Source of the DNA: Lutraria lutraria
Lineage: Eukaryota; Mollusca; Bivalvia; Venerida; Mactridae
Direction of reading: 5' to 3'
DNA length: 64,000 nucleotides
NCBI GenBank assembly: GCA_964023205.1
Contig: OZ026843.1
Coordinates: 3,953,029-4,017,028 of the forward strand
Shown: piece by piece, positions 1 through 14,101 of the stretch
Layout of the letters: the number at the start of each line of letters is the position of its first letter
Position numbering within the stretch: the stretch's first letter is position 1
The notes under the pieces: model-generated
Database searches by the model: none
Seen by the model: only the letters and a program-made list of their open reading frames with translations
Told to the model about the DNA's origin: nothing
Position numbers and translations under genes: made by a program

Positions 1-66
1 TCTACTGTGGAAAGCTTTTATGAGTGGACATTAAGCCATTATTCCAATTTGTTAAGTCTATAATAC

Positions 67-259
67 TAATTATTAAATAACTATTTAATATCAGTCTTGT
101 GACTTGTTTACTGCCTGGCATAATAATGCAGTGACATATCCAATAAGCAGGCCAATACTGGCTAAAATGGTGGCCATCTTGTATTTTAATGCTACTCCTG
201 TGGTTTTAAAGCATTTAAAATGAAACTGATTCAAATAATAAATAGTTATTTAATAAAAT
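67..259. repeat. Short foldback element
   Basis: ATTATTAAATAACTATTTA near 67-87 is repeated in inverted form as AATAAATAGTTATTTAATAA near 237-257. The ~190-bp span between them has no other known feature. It is a plausible non-autonomous DNA element or a chance AT-rich palindrome. Confidence 0.4.
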
Positions 260-264
260 TGTCA

Positions 265-389
265 ATAAATAGTGATTTGATATAGTCCCTGTTATTTGTC
301 CTTGGGACAGTGATGTTTTGGCCTTGGGCCAATACGACTGCCCTCGGACAAATAACAGGGCCTTAGTATCAAATTTATCACTTATTTAT
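265..389. repeat. Inverted repeat with ~37-bp arms (MITE-like)
   Basis: The left arm at 265-301 includes CCCTGTTATTTGTCC and the right arm at 346-389 includes GGACAAATAACAGGG; outside these, the ATAAAT-GTGAT-TTGATA blocks are also mirrored. The loop is about 44 bp and G/C-richer. The arms match nearly throughout, so a hairpin or foldback MITE is likely. Confidence 0.65.
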
Positions 390-1965
390 TAAGATATAAT
401 ATGGGTGTCAAAGATTAGCCTTTGTTTCAATGGAGGCAATTATGTACGGTTGGTTGGCCTTTAACTCTTGTTTGACTGTATTTTCTTTCATATTGGGTAC
501 ATTTAACATTTTTGGTTATTTGATGTAGATTGCTTTTAATGTGTATGTTGGATTCATATTTCTTCACTTAATAGCTGTATACCCAGATGCAAGACTAATA
601 TATGATATGTATAACAATCTGATTGACACCCTAATGCAGAAAAAATGAAGTGTAATCTTGCTGCACACCTGTACCCTGTACCCCACCCGCCTCTGATACC
701 TGTATATTATATAAGCATATTGATCATGTAGGCATGTAGACATGATGTTGTAACATTTATATCTCTGTTCAGAGAGTAAACTTGATAACACTGATTAAGA
801 TACTGTCAGACTGGTTCATGCATCATCATACTTCATGATGCAAAAAAGAGAGTGAATTGTCTGGAACCACTCCAAATCTAAATCGGGCAGAGCAAGAATT
901 GTTGAATTGTGACTTACATTACTCTTGTTGAGTTTTATTGTATTTTTATGACTTAACTGTTATCCAATACTCAAGACAATATGTTTTTAAGGATTTTTCA
1001 CAATTTAATTGTTAAGTATGAAAATCTGTTGGATTGTCTTTTGAAAATTTCATATTGAAGTCTTGACTTTTTGTGGAATGAAACAGATACAATATTCATT
1101 ATCTACATTAGAATTTTATGATTTTACTCATGTTTTTGTTGAAGTTGGAAAATACATGCAAAAAATCATGACAGATTTTACTTTGGAGTAAATTAAATTT
1201 ACTGCTTGTTCAGATTCTGCAATATTTAGTTGATTTATAGAAGAATATAATGTCTACTTTGTAGTAAAGTTTTAGTGCAGCAATACATAAAGATTGCAGT
1301 AAGTTAACCATAAGAATATTATTCTCAACATGATTGGCATTCTGCAATCCTATTAAGATTGGTTTTGCTTTGCTCTTTAAATATGAAAGTTTTCTCTCTT
1401 CCAATTATTTCCTAATGAACACCCCTCCCATAATAAAAGCCCAACCCTTTTATGGGGGAAAAACACACACAACTAACTGGAGACTATAATAACCATGAAT
1501 ACTTCAAAATATTCTTCAAATTAATTATGTTGCATAGATATTGTTCCAATGCTTATTCTACAAATTGAACAAAATCTGTAAATGTTTCCAGGTAGGGTAA
1601 TTATTTGAAGATTTTTACCCCCCACGCTCTTGTGTATGTACTGCTCAAACATTTACCTTTCTTGCAAATGTTATTCAGCACTGGCTTGTATGGTCATATC
1701 AAAATCTGTAGTATTTGTGAAATATGTGACAAACTTTATTGCTGTCTGGTGAAAAATAAAAAAGGCTTGTTGCTATGCATTCAGAGTTTGTATTATTGCT
1801 GATTTTTAGACTGTGAAAAATGACGATACTAAGCTGACATGGGTGGTTTTAACTTGTTCTGGATGTCTGACAGGTGGCTTATATATTGTATATTGCCTGC
1901 TTCATGCTGGAGAACCTATCTACTAGATTTTCCCATTTCTGACTAAATTGGGTTTTCAATCAATT

Positions 1966-2200
1966 TAAACAGATCGATCACATATTGTCAACTGATCACC
2001 ACATATTGTCAAAAGATCACATAGTGTCTACATATCACATAGTGTCAAAAGATCACATATTGACAACATATCATGTATTAATTGATAACAGGTCACATAT
2101 TGACAACAGATTACATATTGACAGCAGATGACTTTAGTGTCAACAGATCACATATTGACAACAGATCATGTATGGTCAACAAGTCATGTATTGTCAAGCA
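1966..2200. repeat. Degenerate tandem repeat of ~18-bp unit
   Basis: The motif CACATATTGTCAACAGAT recurs about a dozen times with substitutions (TTGTC/TTGACA/AGTGTC) and small length changes. The copies are too diverged and uneven to be CRISPR or a young satellite. Confidence 0.7.
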
Positions 2201-3035
2201 CCTTTTCATTTTGGTATAGATATTCAAACCATTGTGTTTAATTCTTTTTATAAAATTGTTTCAGTCACTGAGATTTTTAACTTAATTACTTCTCAATTGG
2301 TTTACTTGAGTAAGCAATCCATCAAACATTCTGATTTTCTCCTTCAAAATTGATTGTAATTGTTGACCTCATTAATTAGTCACATTTACTTAATTTCCTC
2401 AGAGATGTAGTAAACATGATTAATTATCATAAATGTTACTTTTGTATTTAATTTTTTCAAAATGTTGTAATTAATGTTCTAGAATCAGTTAATGACTAGT
2501 AGTTCTTATTAAATTTCAATTAATCAATCATTTGAACAAATTGTATTTTAACATGCAAGCTAATTTGTTATGATGAGTGATATTTGGATATTGCAACAAA
2601 CAAAGCTTTTATAATCATTATTCCAAACCTTTTGGTCAACAAGTTTGTCTGAATTACCATCAACCTCAAAATCATGAATTTTCATCTTAGTGAAATTTCT
2701 TAAATGCTCCTCTTATCTGAAAATCTTGATCCCTTCTAAAACCAAAGACTTGATTGATTCACTGTTTTTAAAGTATTAGCCCAAGTCAACCCACTTATTT
2801 AATATCCAGGATCTCTTGTCTTTACCCAAAATATTAGAACTTCATTCTATTATTTAGTACCCTGTTTCCTATGTTTTTTACCAATAATCTTGGATCTACA
2901 TGATACAATATTCTCTTATTTTATTTTTGTTTCTTTTTGTTTAATCATGAAAGAATTTTTTTGATTTTTTATAACTGAATGATAGCCCAGCTTTCCATAG
3001 TCGTCATCGCTCAGTGTGCATGAATTTATATGAGA

Positions 3036-3165
3036 CCCAAAGTACACTGAACTACATTTTTCTACATCCGCCATGCAATAGTTGAACTTAAGTTCATGTT
3101 CCAAGTTGCAGTGCATTATTTATGTTTACATGAGTACTTTCAGTACTTTGATTGTTATAATATAC
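3036..3165 (+). repeat. Dispersed repeat, copy 1
   Basis: A segment with ACATCCGCCATGCAATAGTT, then GTTCATGTTCCAAGTTGCAGTGCA and GAGTACTTTCAGTACTTTGATTG matches 16868-17008 at many positions. The family is not recognised. Confidence 0.5.
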
Positions 3166-5146
3166 GGTCAAGTGATATCATACAAGCCTCATAATGTATT
3201 GTGCTACAATTTTTATATCTCCATGGAGAGTTATCATTTTCTGGAATTAATTGTGTTTCAGTCAAGAACAATATTCTGGTCACAAATACCCTATGCTCTG
3301 ATGTTGTTTTTATTTAAATAATTCCTCTGCCTTAAACAGTAGAATCGTTACCATATATTCCCTAATAAATCCCCATATATCACTCAATTCATTATTACAT
3401 AAAGATTCTTACATGTGCTACAAGCAGCATTATGTTCAATCAGTGATGTGTGAATCTCTATGGTTCTTTTTTCCAAAAAGGAAGAAGCATTAGATATTAA
3501 ATAAGAGGGGGATATTTATTAGAGTAGGTATATTTGTACAAAAAACTTTTATTTTATATTTATTACCAGTATATGATTAGTAGCCTGAGTATTACTCATC
3601 TTTTCTGAATGATTCAGTTATTGTGTTTTCTTTGTCAAGTTCAAAAAGAGATGTTTTGATAGAAATTGCTTTGTATTTTCTTTGGATGCAAGCTAGTTCA
3701 AAGAATGTAAAAAACAAAGGCCATATTTTACAATATTATTGAATATTTTCAAAATGAGATTCTGTATTTAATACATATAAATCCTAATTCAACACAAATA
3801 ACATTATTATTGATCAGCAGAGAGAATGAAGTTGATAATAAGATCAATTTATACTTATGAACAAAATCTACCAAATACAGAGAAAAATGATAGTTTTTAT
3901 GCCAAGTGAGCTTTTATTTAGAGGTGAAGTAGTCTATGTCACGAGTGACCTTTGTTCCCATGGTGACCTTTATTCACAAGTGGGTATAATTTCAGGTTTT
4001 AGTGTTTAAGTGACAAAAACATATTTTTGTATCCCCAACTCGATCTTTCAATTATTTTACCCACACATCATTGTGTAAATTATTTGAAGTAAATAGATTT
4101 AAGTACATTTTGCATATATTGCACTAGTACATCTTTGGCATTATTAGGATATGTACTGGTAACCAATCTTATAGTATTTATGAATGTAATATAGCTCTAA
4201 CCTTTTATCTAAGCACCTAGTCCTTGAAGCTCACTTGCAATATATCTACTTCAATTTATGTGCTTTAAAGTAATATACTTTCTTACAGACAATTTAAGAG
4301 GTTCCAATGTTGTAAATGTGACTGGTTCCATTGTATTTATTTTTTCATTCCTTCTTCAATATATGCTCTGTCTTATCTTGTTCATGTTTGTTTTCTCCTC
4401 TTAGATTAGTAGTTAATTCCATTGTATGAATATCTAGCTTAACATGTGCTTGCACAAATTTTCATGCAAATACTTTGAAAGACATTTTGGAGCTTTTGAT
4501 GATGAAATGTTGAAAATTTGACTTCTGATACAAGGTCCTTAATTGTGCTGGCTTCACTCACAGGTATGCCAGTACAAGCTACAAATATCATCCATGACAC
4601 TGATTAAGGTTGGAGTTATGTTCGAGTAATGTTAGAGCAATGGCAAAATAATAGCATGAAAATTAACAGTGTGATGTCTTTACTGTATTGCTATTGAATA
4701 TGACAGATTCTTACATTCCTTCTTCCTCTTCTAATGTATTGTCGTTATCTCAGGTATTTAGATTGTTTGTCATATGTTGTTACTGTAAGATGCCATGCAG
4801 TTACTATGGCAACCAGGAATTTTTCATGCATGATTCTATGCAGTGCACTATAACTGCCTGTACATTATTCTCATTATTTTGTTGTATAAACACTTCAGAT
4901 GGATACCCTTTTCTTGCCTTGGTATGAATTCCAAGGATTTGATGCTTGTCATGTTTATTGTATACATGTCAACACTGTGGACTTGGGCCTTCAATGTCAG
5001 AGCAAGAAAGAATTTAATCCCTTTGCATAATTGATCTGTATTCTAAGGTTGATTTTGTTTATTGTATCAATAACAAGGTGATTATGATTGGCCTACCATG
5101 ATTTGGTATCTGTTGTTTAAGTAAATGTCTTCAGAAACGTATCCTT

Positions 5147-5201
5147 TATTCCAATGGTGGCCTGTATTCACTGATGGCTTGTTAATTCAGGTCTGACTGT
5201 A
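5147..5201. repeat. Fragment of the CAGTCAAACCTG MITE family
   Basis: TGGTGGCCTGTATTCAC followed by CAGGTCTGACTGTA resembles the right end of the MITEs at 59742 and 63515. Similar fragments end near 480, 11362 and 36612. They are decayed, with no left end found. Confidence 0.4.
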
Positions 5202-6106
5202 TGCTGTAGTCTTGCTTTTAACTACTGTAATCACAGAAAAGAGAAATAATCAGTACCCTTTGCTCATAAGGTTATGAACCCTTTTTGGAATTTCAAATGA
5301 CAGAATGATTATGAGGAAAAAATGGTGTACTGTTGATGTTCATTTTTGCAAAATCCTTCTCTTGCAATATTGTTTGATTGATCTCCCAATATTAATGCAG
5401 TGGCATTGCAGGCAAAGTGCATTGAAGCTTCTCATATCAGAGAACAACATTTACCACTTAACCACTTTATGCATTAACTCAAGTTCGTTATGATAGTAAA
5501 TATGGTTAAATAATCCAGAATGCATTTCTTGTGATAAAATGTAAAAACTCCTTCATGGAAGATTTCTGAAGCTGTAAGATCTGCTGATAAGCCTTAGGCA
5601 ACTTTTTTAGTGGACTAATGTTTTGTTAAGTCTCTTTGACATCTTGTAGCACCACTTCTTACTCTGTAAGATAAATTTGTGTCTGGACTGTATTTGCAGA
5701 CAAGACGAAATGTTCAGGAATCTTTTATCTATTGATATAGCCAAATGGGTTATTGTAGTCTCTCAGATAATTGCATTAATGTAAAAGCTCTCAAAAGAAA
5801 TTGCTGGAAAACTGAATAAAATCTGTTATTTTGCTACAAAAAAAATGTATTGTTACACACAGCCACTTAGGTCAATCTTATGCTTACTTTACTTTGATTA
5901 CCATAAATTTAACTCTGCCATTTGTATGGTCATAGTTATAATGTCTCTTCGAGTTATTGATAATTCTTTATATAGTAAAACTCACTTAACTACCACTTTG
6001 AATATAAGAACAGATTGTTATGCCTTTTATTCTCCAAGTTTAACATTGCACCTATACAGCCATGGACAGTTGGCAATATTTCCAGCTTGTAATAGTGACT
6101 TTTAAC

Positions 6107-6300
6107 TACCCAGGCTTTCATCTTGGTAGAGCAAATAGAACCTTGGCCGGAAGTGGACTGCTACCATCCTCACATGTGAATTTTTTCTGGTCCAGGGTAG
6201 GATTCAAACTTTCAGGAAGGAGGGGCTTGCGTTTTCAAGTCAGAGATCATAACCATGCAACTGTAGATCCCTTAGCCAATATACCTTTACTTAGGGTCCA
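6107..6300 (-). mobile_element. tRNA-derived SINE, family B copy 1 (minus strand)
   Basis: On the minus strand the order is ATGATCTCTGACTTG, CCCCTCCTTCC, a Pol III B-box-like GTTTGAATCC, then AATTCACATGTGAGGATG. The same order (CTCTGACTAG, CCCCTC, GTTCAAATCCC, TTTCACATGTGA) occurs in the copies at 32521 and 54574. An open frame covering it on the plus strand is antisense to the SINE and not a gene. Confidence 0.6.
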
Positions 6301-8839
6301 GTTTTCAGTGCTAACGAGACCACATCAATTTTATAATGACATATCATTGCAACTTTTTTGTCTGACTGATTGATATATGTGAATCTGAAAATGTTACAAT
6401 AAATTTGGTAATTATTGCTGCAGTATAAGAACATTATCTCTAAACATCATAGATACATTTTGGTGATGATATGTAATGATAAAGGAGATAATATTGTAAA
6501 ACCTATTGGCTGATACATTGAAAGCTTTAGTCTCTCGTAAAACTCCGGCTTTTTTGTACTTTCCATCACATCAAGAGAATCTGTCTTGATAGATACGATG
6601 GATTGTTGGGAGGGTTTCAATTCCTTGTTGCTAGTATTTTATCTTCTTTTTTTCTGTGCTCATATTTTCTGTATATTTATGCGCTGGTTCATTTGCAGGT
6701 TGGACCTGCTGATTTATGTAGTTTTTAATTATTTCTGCTGCTGCACTGTGCTTAAGATTTACTATTTTTTTTAAATTTAAACTTTCAACGATTCATCTAT
6801 CCGCAAGTTTTCCTGTAATTAATTTCTCTGCCACATTGTGTATTCTGTACCTTTTGCAGTTAATTAACTTAGAAATATTCTGTGATCAAATACCACTATA
6901 ACAGTTGCAAGCTATAAAGAAGATTAATTCTATCATTGTTACAATGTGATAGTAGTTGTCTGGTATTGTCAACTTCGTTGCCTGTTTATACAATCCCTTA
7001 TATCTGTCTACCAACATAATGAACCCAGCCATCATGACACATGCATGCGATTCTTTAGTGAAAGTAATTGGCCCATTTTAAATGTACCTCACTACTGGAG
7101 GGAAAAACCAATTTGGTCAAAGTAGGATTACTGCATTGTCACAAAAGTCTTCATTTACCATACAAATGACTTGTTAGAGGCCATCTTCATAATTGCTTAA
7201 TTTTGATGAGCAGTCTTAATGAAGTCTTTAATGGCATGAATGGAATGTGGCTGAGTCCCTATTAAGACTCTGAGGCTGACCCCATCCAAGATAATTCCAG
7301 ATGTTTCATTTCAATTTATATTCCTTGTCTGATGTAATAACGCCAGTCTCTAACAGGTTTTAAATCTAATCAACTGATATTAACAGCCAGATGAAACAGA
7401 AAACTATGGCTCAGTTATTGATCTCTTTCTAATATTTTATGAGCCCCTTTCATCAGTGTAATACCAGAATGCCTTTTAGCATGCCCTTGACATTGAATCC
7501 CATTCACTGCACAAAACAAAAAGTGTTTAATTTCCAGAATGCAGTCAAACACTGTATCTTGATCACCTGTAAAAACAATATCTGACTGTTATTACCACAA
7601 GTTCCCCTTTTTAGTAAAAACGAAGAAGTCCAATCTTAACGTCTGCATATGACAACCCCTAGAGGAAGAAGCAAACCCCTTTCTAAGTGAAACACCCGTC
7701 TTTTTTACAGTTACTGATGTTTTCATGGCCATTGTGGTTCAATTATACTGTCTAACCTGTAAACAATGAAAGCTTATTGAAGATAAAAAATGTTACTAAT
7801 ATACCCACAGTCAGTCTTTATTTAGAGATATGTTCATAATATCTATGAATGCATCTAAACGAATGATCATTGTTTGCTTTTTGGATAAAAAATAAACCAC
7901 CCCAAGTTTGTCTTTATTTCAACCGAAAGATTGGAAGAATACTGAACTAAAATACAGTCTTTCCATCATAACAGGGTTCTAATTGGTTTAAATCCATTGT
8001 TTTACCATTTGTTGAATTATTGTAATTTCTAGACTTATTCTATTCAAACATATTTCTTTCTGCCATTTACTTTTTTGGCTCTGAAGACTTAAATTTTATT
8101 CTCATGGCATTGTTTTGCATCTTTAACTACCATTGTGCTATTATGACAATTTCTTTAGTAATGTTATGTCCTTATATCTGCTGTCTTTTTGTCTCTAAAA
8201 TGTTCTGGTGGGATTTTATGATTTTTAAAATTCATGATTCTCAATAATCTTTTCAACAGACTCCTGAATGTGGGGAAAAAAGTAGGAGACAGTTCGTTCA
8301 AACCGGAAAGCCAGTCAAATTACAGCGTCAATAAAATGCATAATAAATATGCTAGGAACAAAAGCTTCCTTAAGAAGTGAAGAGAATTGACTTAAGTCTT
8401 AATCGCTCCCTGGCGATAACAGAATCTGATTTGAGGAAACTTTTTTATCAGAGTGGATGTCTTGTGGTGTAGAGTTATCAGATGATGAATAGAGAAAGAA
8501 TAAATACCCAGACCATGATTGTCTAATACAAGTTAGAGATCGTCTATTTCTGTTAGTGCTAGCACAGTTTGTCAAATTCTTAGTGGCTGTCAGGATTCAA
8601 ATGCATTATCATATATTCAAACCTGTGGCATCCAAATTTTGAGAAGGTCAGTGGTCCTACCCAGTTGGTAATTAAACTCCTAATTATTAGATGTGTGAAA
8701 GTAGAAATGGGCCCCTGATTCTTATCACTATTATTATCAATGTTCAGTACACTGACAATAATAGAATTTAATATGGCTGATTTGTAATGATTAAAGGGTA
8801 ATTATATGGATTTTTGATAGGTTGAGAAATCTTTAATGT

Positions 8840-9245
8840 CTGTAAGGCTCTATTTGATTGAACAATGAATTCAATTAGTACCATAATACCACTTGGTCGA
8901 CTCGACTCGTAAAGCTCATTACAAATTAATTTTAATGAAGCGATAAGATTCTATTAATTGATGCATAATTGATAGTGGTTAAATGTCTCACAATTACTGG
9001 TACATTGATTTTCATTCAATCTTACGCTGTTCAATTTCCCGAGTCATCTCATTGGTGGAGAGTTTTAGTTTTTGACAGGACGAAAGAACTGAGACAATTT
9101 GGTCTTCATCAAATAATCCAAGAATCACCTAGACAATATCTTTAACCTGAATTACATTCTTACCACCAAGTGAATTATGTTTAATTGATAATTGATGTGA
9201 AACAGATTAATAATCATCTCTGACATTAGCATTCCATTGAAAGGT
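8840..9245. promoter_or_regulatory. Candidate enhancer-like region rich in homeodomain/POU-type sites
   Basis: This repeat-poor stretch holds many ATTA cores, including CAAATTAATTTTAATG, ATTAATTGATGCATAATTGAT (POU-like ATGCATAAT), TTAATTGATAATTGATG, and a GATA site (CGATAAGAT). ATTA cores are common by chance in AT-rich DNA; no conservation could be tested. Confidence 0.2.
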
Positions 9246-9689
9246 GTTTCTCTGGTAGAAGTCTCATATTGAAGTGGAATGTTTGCACAAGGATGTTATT
9301 GTTTTGTACGGCATTTTTTTCAGGGATTAAAGAGACAGGCTGCATTCTTGCTGCTCTCTTTAAGTATATATTGCTATTGATTAGTGTGAATATTTCAGAG
9401 TAAATAATTTGCTTTTCATTTCACTGGTTGCGATATGACTTTTAGTCATATTAATCCTGTTAGATACCACAGTGTTGACTCTATCGATTCTGTGGGTGTT
9501 GTAAGAAAATTTCAAATTTTGAAAACTGTTGACATCTGTTCAGTTACATTAAATTTTGCTATACCATGCATGCAGTTCTTTCCATTTTCAAAACTTTGTT
9601 ATTCCAATCATATTCTTTCACACCTTTGAATTTTCATTTGTCTGATTTGCCTGTGCACCTACACTTGCTAAAAAGATTAGTTCTGGCTT

Positions 9690-9835
9690 ATCTCAGCTCC
9701 CCCTTCTGATTTATCCGGGATGTGTGACTGTCGGGGCCGGGCGGAGGCGTTGACTCATAGGAATGTGTTTGGGGGTTTGGGAATTAGCTTCTTTGGTTGA
9801 CAGCCCTGACTGTCTCCAACACATCGGCATCACAG
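9690..9835. promoter_or_regulatory. Local GC-rich island in the intron with an AP-1-like site
   Basis: TCCGGGATGTGTGACTGTCGGGGCCGGGCGGAGGCG is far more GC- and CpG-rich than its surroundings, and TGACTCA, a perfect AP-1 core, follows near 9754. It could be an enhancer, an alternative promoter or a repeat remnant. Confidence 0.25.
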
Positions 9836-11022
9836 TGTCATTGTTGTAGGTTCTTGTACCAAATATGTACTTCTTGGAATCATTGACAACTAGTCCCCTT
9901 CAGTATTTTCATTATTTTATTCAGTCACAGCAAATGTAAATAATGTAGTTGAAAACCAGATGACATAAATTCAGATGTAACTTGTTTGAAAACTAAGTGT
10001 AGTGTAGACTCTCTGAAGATGGAGTGTCGAGAAGAATAGCTTACATAATAATGAATAAAAAATAATAATCAATGAGAAAAGGGGCTGGACTCTTTATAAA
10101 ATTTGACCGGAGAATTATGGAATGAAAACATTCTTATTTGATCTTAATTTAGATATCATACTGATAGGTATTCTTTTATTGACTCTTTAATTTTAGGTTA
10201 ATTCAACTTTGTCTCAATTTAACAGTTAATACGTGTTGAACATATCCCCTGAGTCACCTTATTGTCTGTTTATATATCTGTCCACGTCAGACTGTGTTTC
10301 AGTTTTTGATGATATTATATGGCTAATAAAATTATGATCTCTTGAGATCTATCATAGAATGACCAATACAGTTCTATGTCTGTGAAGAGTTGGAAGTTAG
10401 GATATATTGCATCCTATGGGAGAGATTAAGGAGGATTAATCTTGAGAAACTCTTAGAGATTTCGTTGTTTTGGTCAGTTATGGTCATATATTCAGACACA
10501 GTCGGCTTCTTGGGAGAGTGTTAATCTAATCTTCTGAATTTAAGACGCAGATTTTCTTGCCAGATTGTTCTGGCACTTTTTAGCCTTGTATTTGGATGAA
10601 GGAATTAATCAAGATTGGTGTATCTGAGTAAATTGGATGAGGACAGTGTAAACAGATTAAGGCAGCTGATTGTCCATTTTGGTTCCTAGGTTTTCCCAAA
10701 GGACAAGAACTGTCTGTCAGTCAGTAATGAAATAGGGTAAAGAGATTTCAGCTCTATACAATGTATATTCCTTTGTAAGAATGAGGTTAAACAAATCAGT
10801 CTCTTTGCTAGTAATTTCTGATTAACTGGAATTTATGTTATGTTAGGAATTACATATTCTCGGTATATCATTTCACATCAATATATATATGTGACATATG
10901 CCATCTGGCCCATATGCATATTCTTACTGTTGCCAATTATTCTAAGGTCCTTGGGGGAGTGAAACAATTACGGTCTTTATACACAGTTGGTTTTTACTAA
11001 GAGGTTAATACAGTCTATTAAG

Positions 11023-11300
11023 GTCATGGTCCAGTGGTAAGTACTCTGGATTTGTAACCTGGCAATCTGGGTTAGATTCCCCTTCACAGCAAGTTATAAT
11101 ACATACCCTTCCATGAAAACTTGATAATGGCGATTTTCCTCCATGTAAGGAGAATGTGCCCCGATTCTTTGTGGAAGGGAATGGTATTACTAATTAGCAT
11201 TATGAGGAAAACTTGTTAGGTGAATGATAACAGCAGCCTTATTTAACTGATTCTTTTTAAAATATGGTGTTAGACTCAAAATAAAAAATAAGAAAATAAA
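11023..11300 (+). mobile_element. tRNA-derived SINE, family A copy 1
   Basis: It starts TCATGGTCCAGTGGT (A-box-like), continues GGATTTGTAACCTGGCAATCTGGGTTAGATTCC (B-box GGTTxGATTCC) and ends in an A-rich tail. The body shares CTTCCATGAAAA-TTGA and TCCTCCATGTAAGGAGAA with the other family A copies. Confidence 0.75.
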
Positions 11301-14101
11301 TAATTTAGTTCACAGGCAGCTTCTATTTTCTGGTTGTCATTAGTTCAGGTCAGACTGTATGATTTAATGTTCATTATTCAACTCAAATGAATCATTGGTT
11401 CCTTCTCAGTTATGAAGGGTTATTGTCAGTTTATAGTTTGTTTTCAATAATTAGCTAGACATATGATTTGATCATTAAATACTTCTCCAGAGGATGAATT
11501 GGTTTTATTGTCTGCTGTCATTACATTTCTGTGGAAGTTCAGCAAATTATATTGTTTCACAAAAAAATAAACATTCATCATCTTGTATGCATTATTGAAA
11601 ACATTCAGCCTGGAACTATTAACTGTAAACTTGCTGATTGCTATGAATTCCCTGTAAGACAGCTTGTCAGCCCTCCTGTATGGCAAAAACATAAGCTGGG
11701 TATCATGTCATAATAATAATTTATTGCACTCTTATAATTATGTACACAAGGGTTTGAAAAGTTGATATTAGGAAATTCCTTGTCAACCTTTGCTAGAATA
11801 TGGTGAATATCATGAGGCTAATTTAAGGGAACCATGATGGCTGCAAAGTAAATTTCTCTGTATAGCAGAGGGCTATGATAATATGTTGTTCTTGTAGCTG
11901 GAGCCATGATCTCAACTGAAGCTGGATCTCTTGACAGACTGTTGTGCTTTAAGCATACATGTATGGCTCATTGTTTGCACATAACTGATGTTTTTGCTAA
12001 AGCTGGACCCATTATTATATATATATATGCCTCACATAATCGTGTCGATTGCCTGAAAATCAGGTTCCTCACCAAGACCTGTACTGAGATGACAATCTTT
12101 ACATGTAATATTGTTCAACAGCTTGTATCTTGGTCTTCACTGCTGGTTCTTTGCCTAAGTTTCATCTGATGAGTAATTGGGAAAATCAAATAAATCAAAT
12201 TAATTATGTTTATTCACAAACTCAGATGGTTTTAATGGCATGAAACATGGCATTACTTCATGGTAAATTAAATTCAATTTTTGAAAATCAAGATGTATTT
12301 ATATAAAGTAACCTAAATGAAGATTTCTCTTCCTGTCACTATTTATCAGACATATTGTAGATGTTTCTCTGATTTCTTTGTTTCTTTCAAATGTCAAATT
12401 AAAGCTCTTCACATTGAAGAGCGAACAGATGAGTATTTTTTCTTAAGTGTCAGTTAATACCTTGAAGTTCTCCAGGTAGTTTTTCTTCTAGAACAAAAAA
12501 ACGATGTACTTGTGGCAATTAATAGCTCGTTAAAATCTGGAGGTTCTCTGAGCAAAAACCTGTATTCCTATTTTACATTGTAATTGTGTTATTGTATATT
12601 TCTAGTTCTCAAATTGGTAATTGTTTCATACATTGCTCAGGAGAACAGGAGAATAGGATTGTTCATTTTGTTTTTAAGATGTTTGTAGTTTACCCAGTAA
12701 TTACTGAGGTATGTTGATTGAGTATATCCATAGTAAGGTTTCAGATTGGTGGAGAGCGAAGACAGACTTGTGTCTATACCCAATGAAGCTTGTCATAGAA
12801 CCACGCTGAGGGAGGCTTTAGGCACGGAAGAATCTTTGGTTAGATGCCAATATAACGTTTTTCATTTTATCAGCCTCTAATACTTATACTAGCTTGATTT
12901 ATTATACCCTTGTGTTTTGTTAAGGACTCATTTCCGTGTGGTGCTTAATTTGTGTCCAGTTTCTCAAAATATGCCAAGCATCAGTAACCATAGCCTTCAG
13001 TATGCTAAGCCTCAGTGAGCCTTAGAGACTTAGGAGACTGTTGCTTAGATATACTGTGGCATAGTTTTTTATGAAACCCAAAAATATTGATGTGGACAGC
13101 CAATTGGAGGGATTTCCTATAGTAGGCTCCTTAGCTGTAGTTGATATTGTCCTCCACTGGTTGTTTTCCAAGTATGCTAAGCATCAATTAGCACAGCCTA
13201 CTTTTGGATGGCCAAGAATGTTTGGCATTCTTAAGCATGTGCTACCATGGAATGCTATGATGTTGGCTGTTCTGCTCTATTTGTTAGCTATATGCACTTA
13301 TCATTTGATATATTTTTTCTGTTTTGTCCTTCAATGCTGTCCTCTATTAAGTCAGCTGACTTTTTATGAAGATTAATGATGTAAATATTTTAAACCAAAG
13401 ATCAAAGTGCAGTTATATTGATGATGCCCTATTGGACATCACTCCATGTTTGATGTATAGACTGTTTGGGAAAAGTATTTTTTATGTTCAAAAGCATAAA
13501 ATTTGTCATTTTCAAGCTTTTCAAATTGTATTGTTGGTATGTTCACACTTGATTTATCACATTGTTTGACTTTTTACATAATGTGTATGGGTTTCGATAG
13601 ATTTACAATTTTTAGGTTTTGCATCAAAAGTTGATGTAACACCGAACTGGTGAACTTAACTGTAATAATGATATTATTATGGTCACATGATGTATTGTTC
13701 ATGGGAATTTCATTTAACAAACATTTAATGCCCGTGATCATTCATCCTGTGTACCATTAAAGTTTGTAATTGACTGTTAATATGCATATAATTAACATTC
13801 CAATATAAAGTGACAAATATATTGATAAGTTGTCAAATGAAACATAATCCATAACACACAGTGATGAAAAACAAAACGCTTTCTTCTATTGATAACTGGC
13901 TTCTACCAAACTTAATTTTTTTTTTTAAGTTTTCATGTTATAGGCACAACTTCGAATAGTAACCATACGGACAGAAAAACATTACCAAAAGAGTAACCAT
14001 ATTTTGTATATTATGAATACATAATACTTAGCAGCTAAGGCTAAAAAAGTAATTTGTAGAGTTATTTGCCCTAAAGAATTATGGTAGGTACAACACAACT
14101 C

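Noticed and set aside
1966..2200. CRISPR-like appearance of repeated units
   Set aside because: Repeats are diverged and contiguous without unique spacers, in animal DNA.
6062..6373. 103-residue plus-strand open frame
   Set aside because: It is mostly antisense to a tRNA-derived SINE (family B) and shows no domain.
12163..12185. CTGATGAG near 12165 as a second hammerhead core
   Set aside because: The following sequence lacks a stem II and the GAAAC element in place.
13071..13376. 101-residue open frame
   Set aside because: Hydrophobic AT-driven translation without domain. The DNA holds short diverged repeats (TATGCTAAGCCTCAGT-like) from 12970 to 13195.
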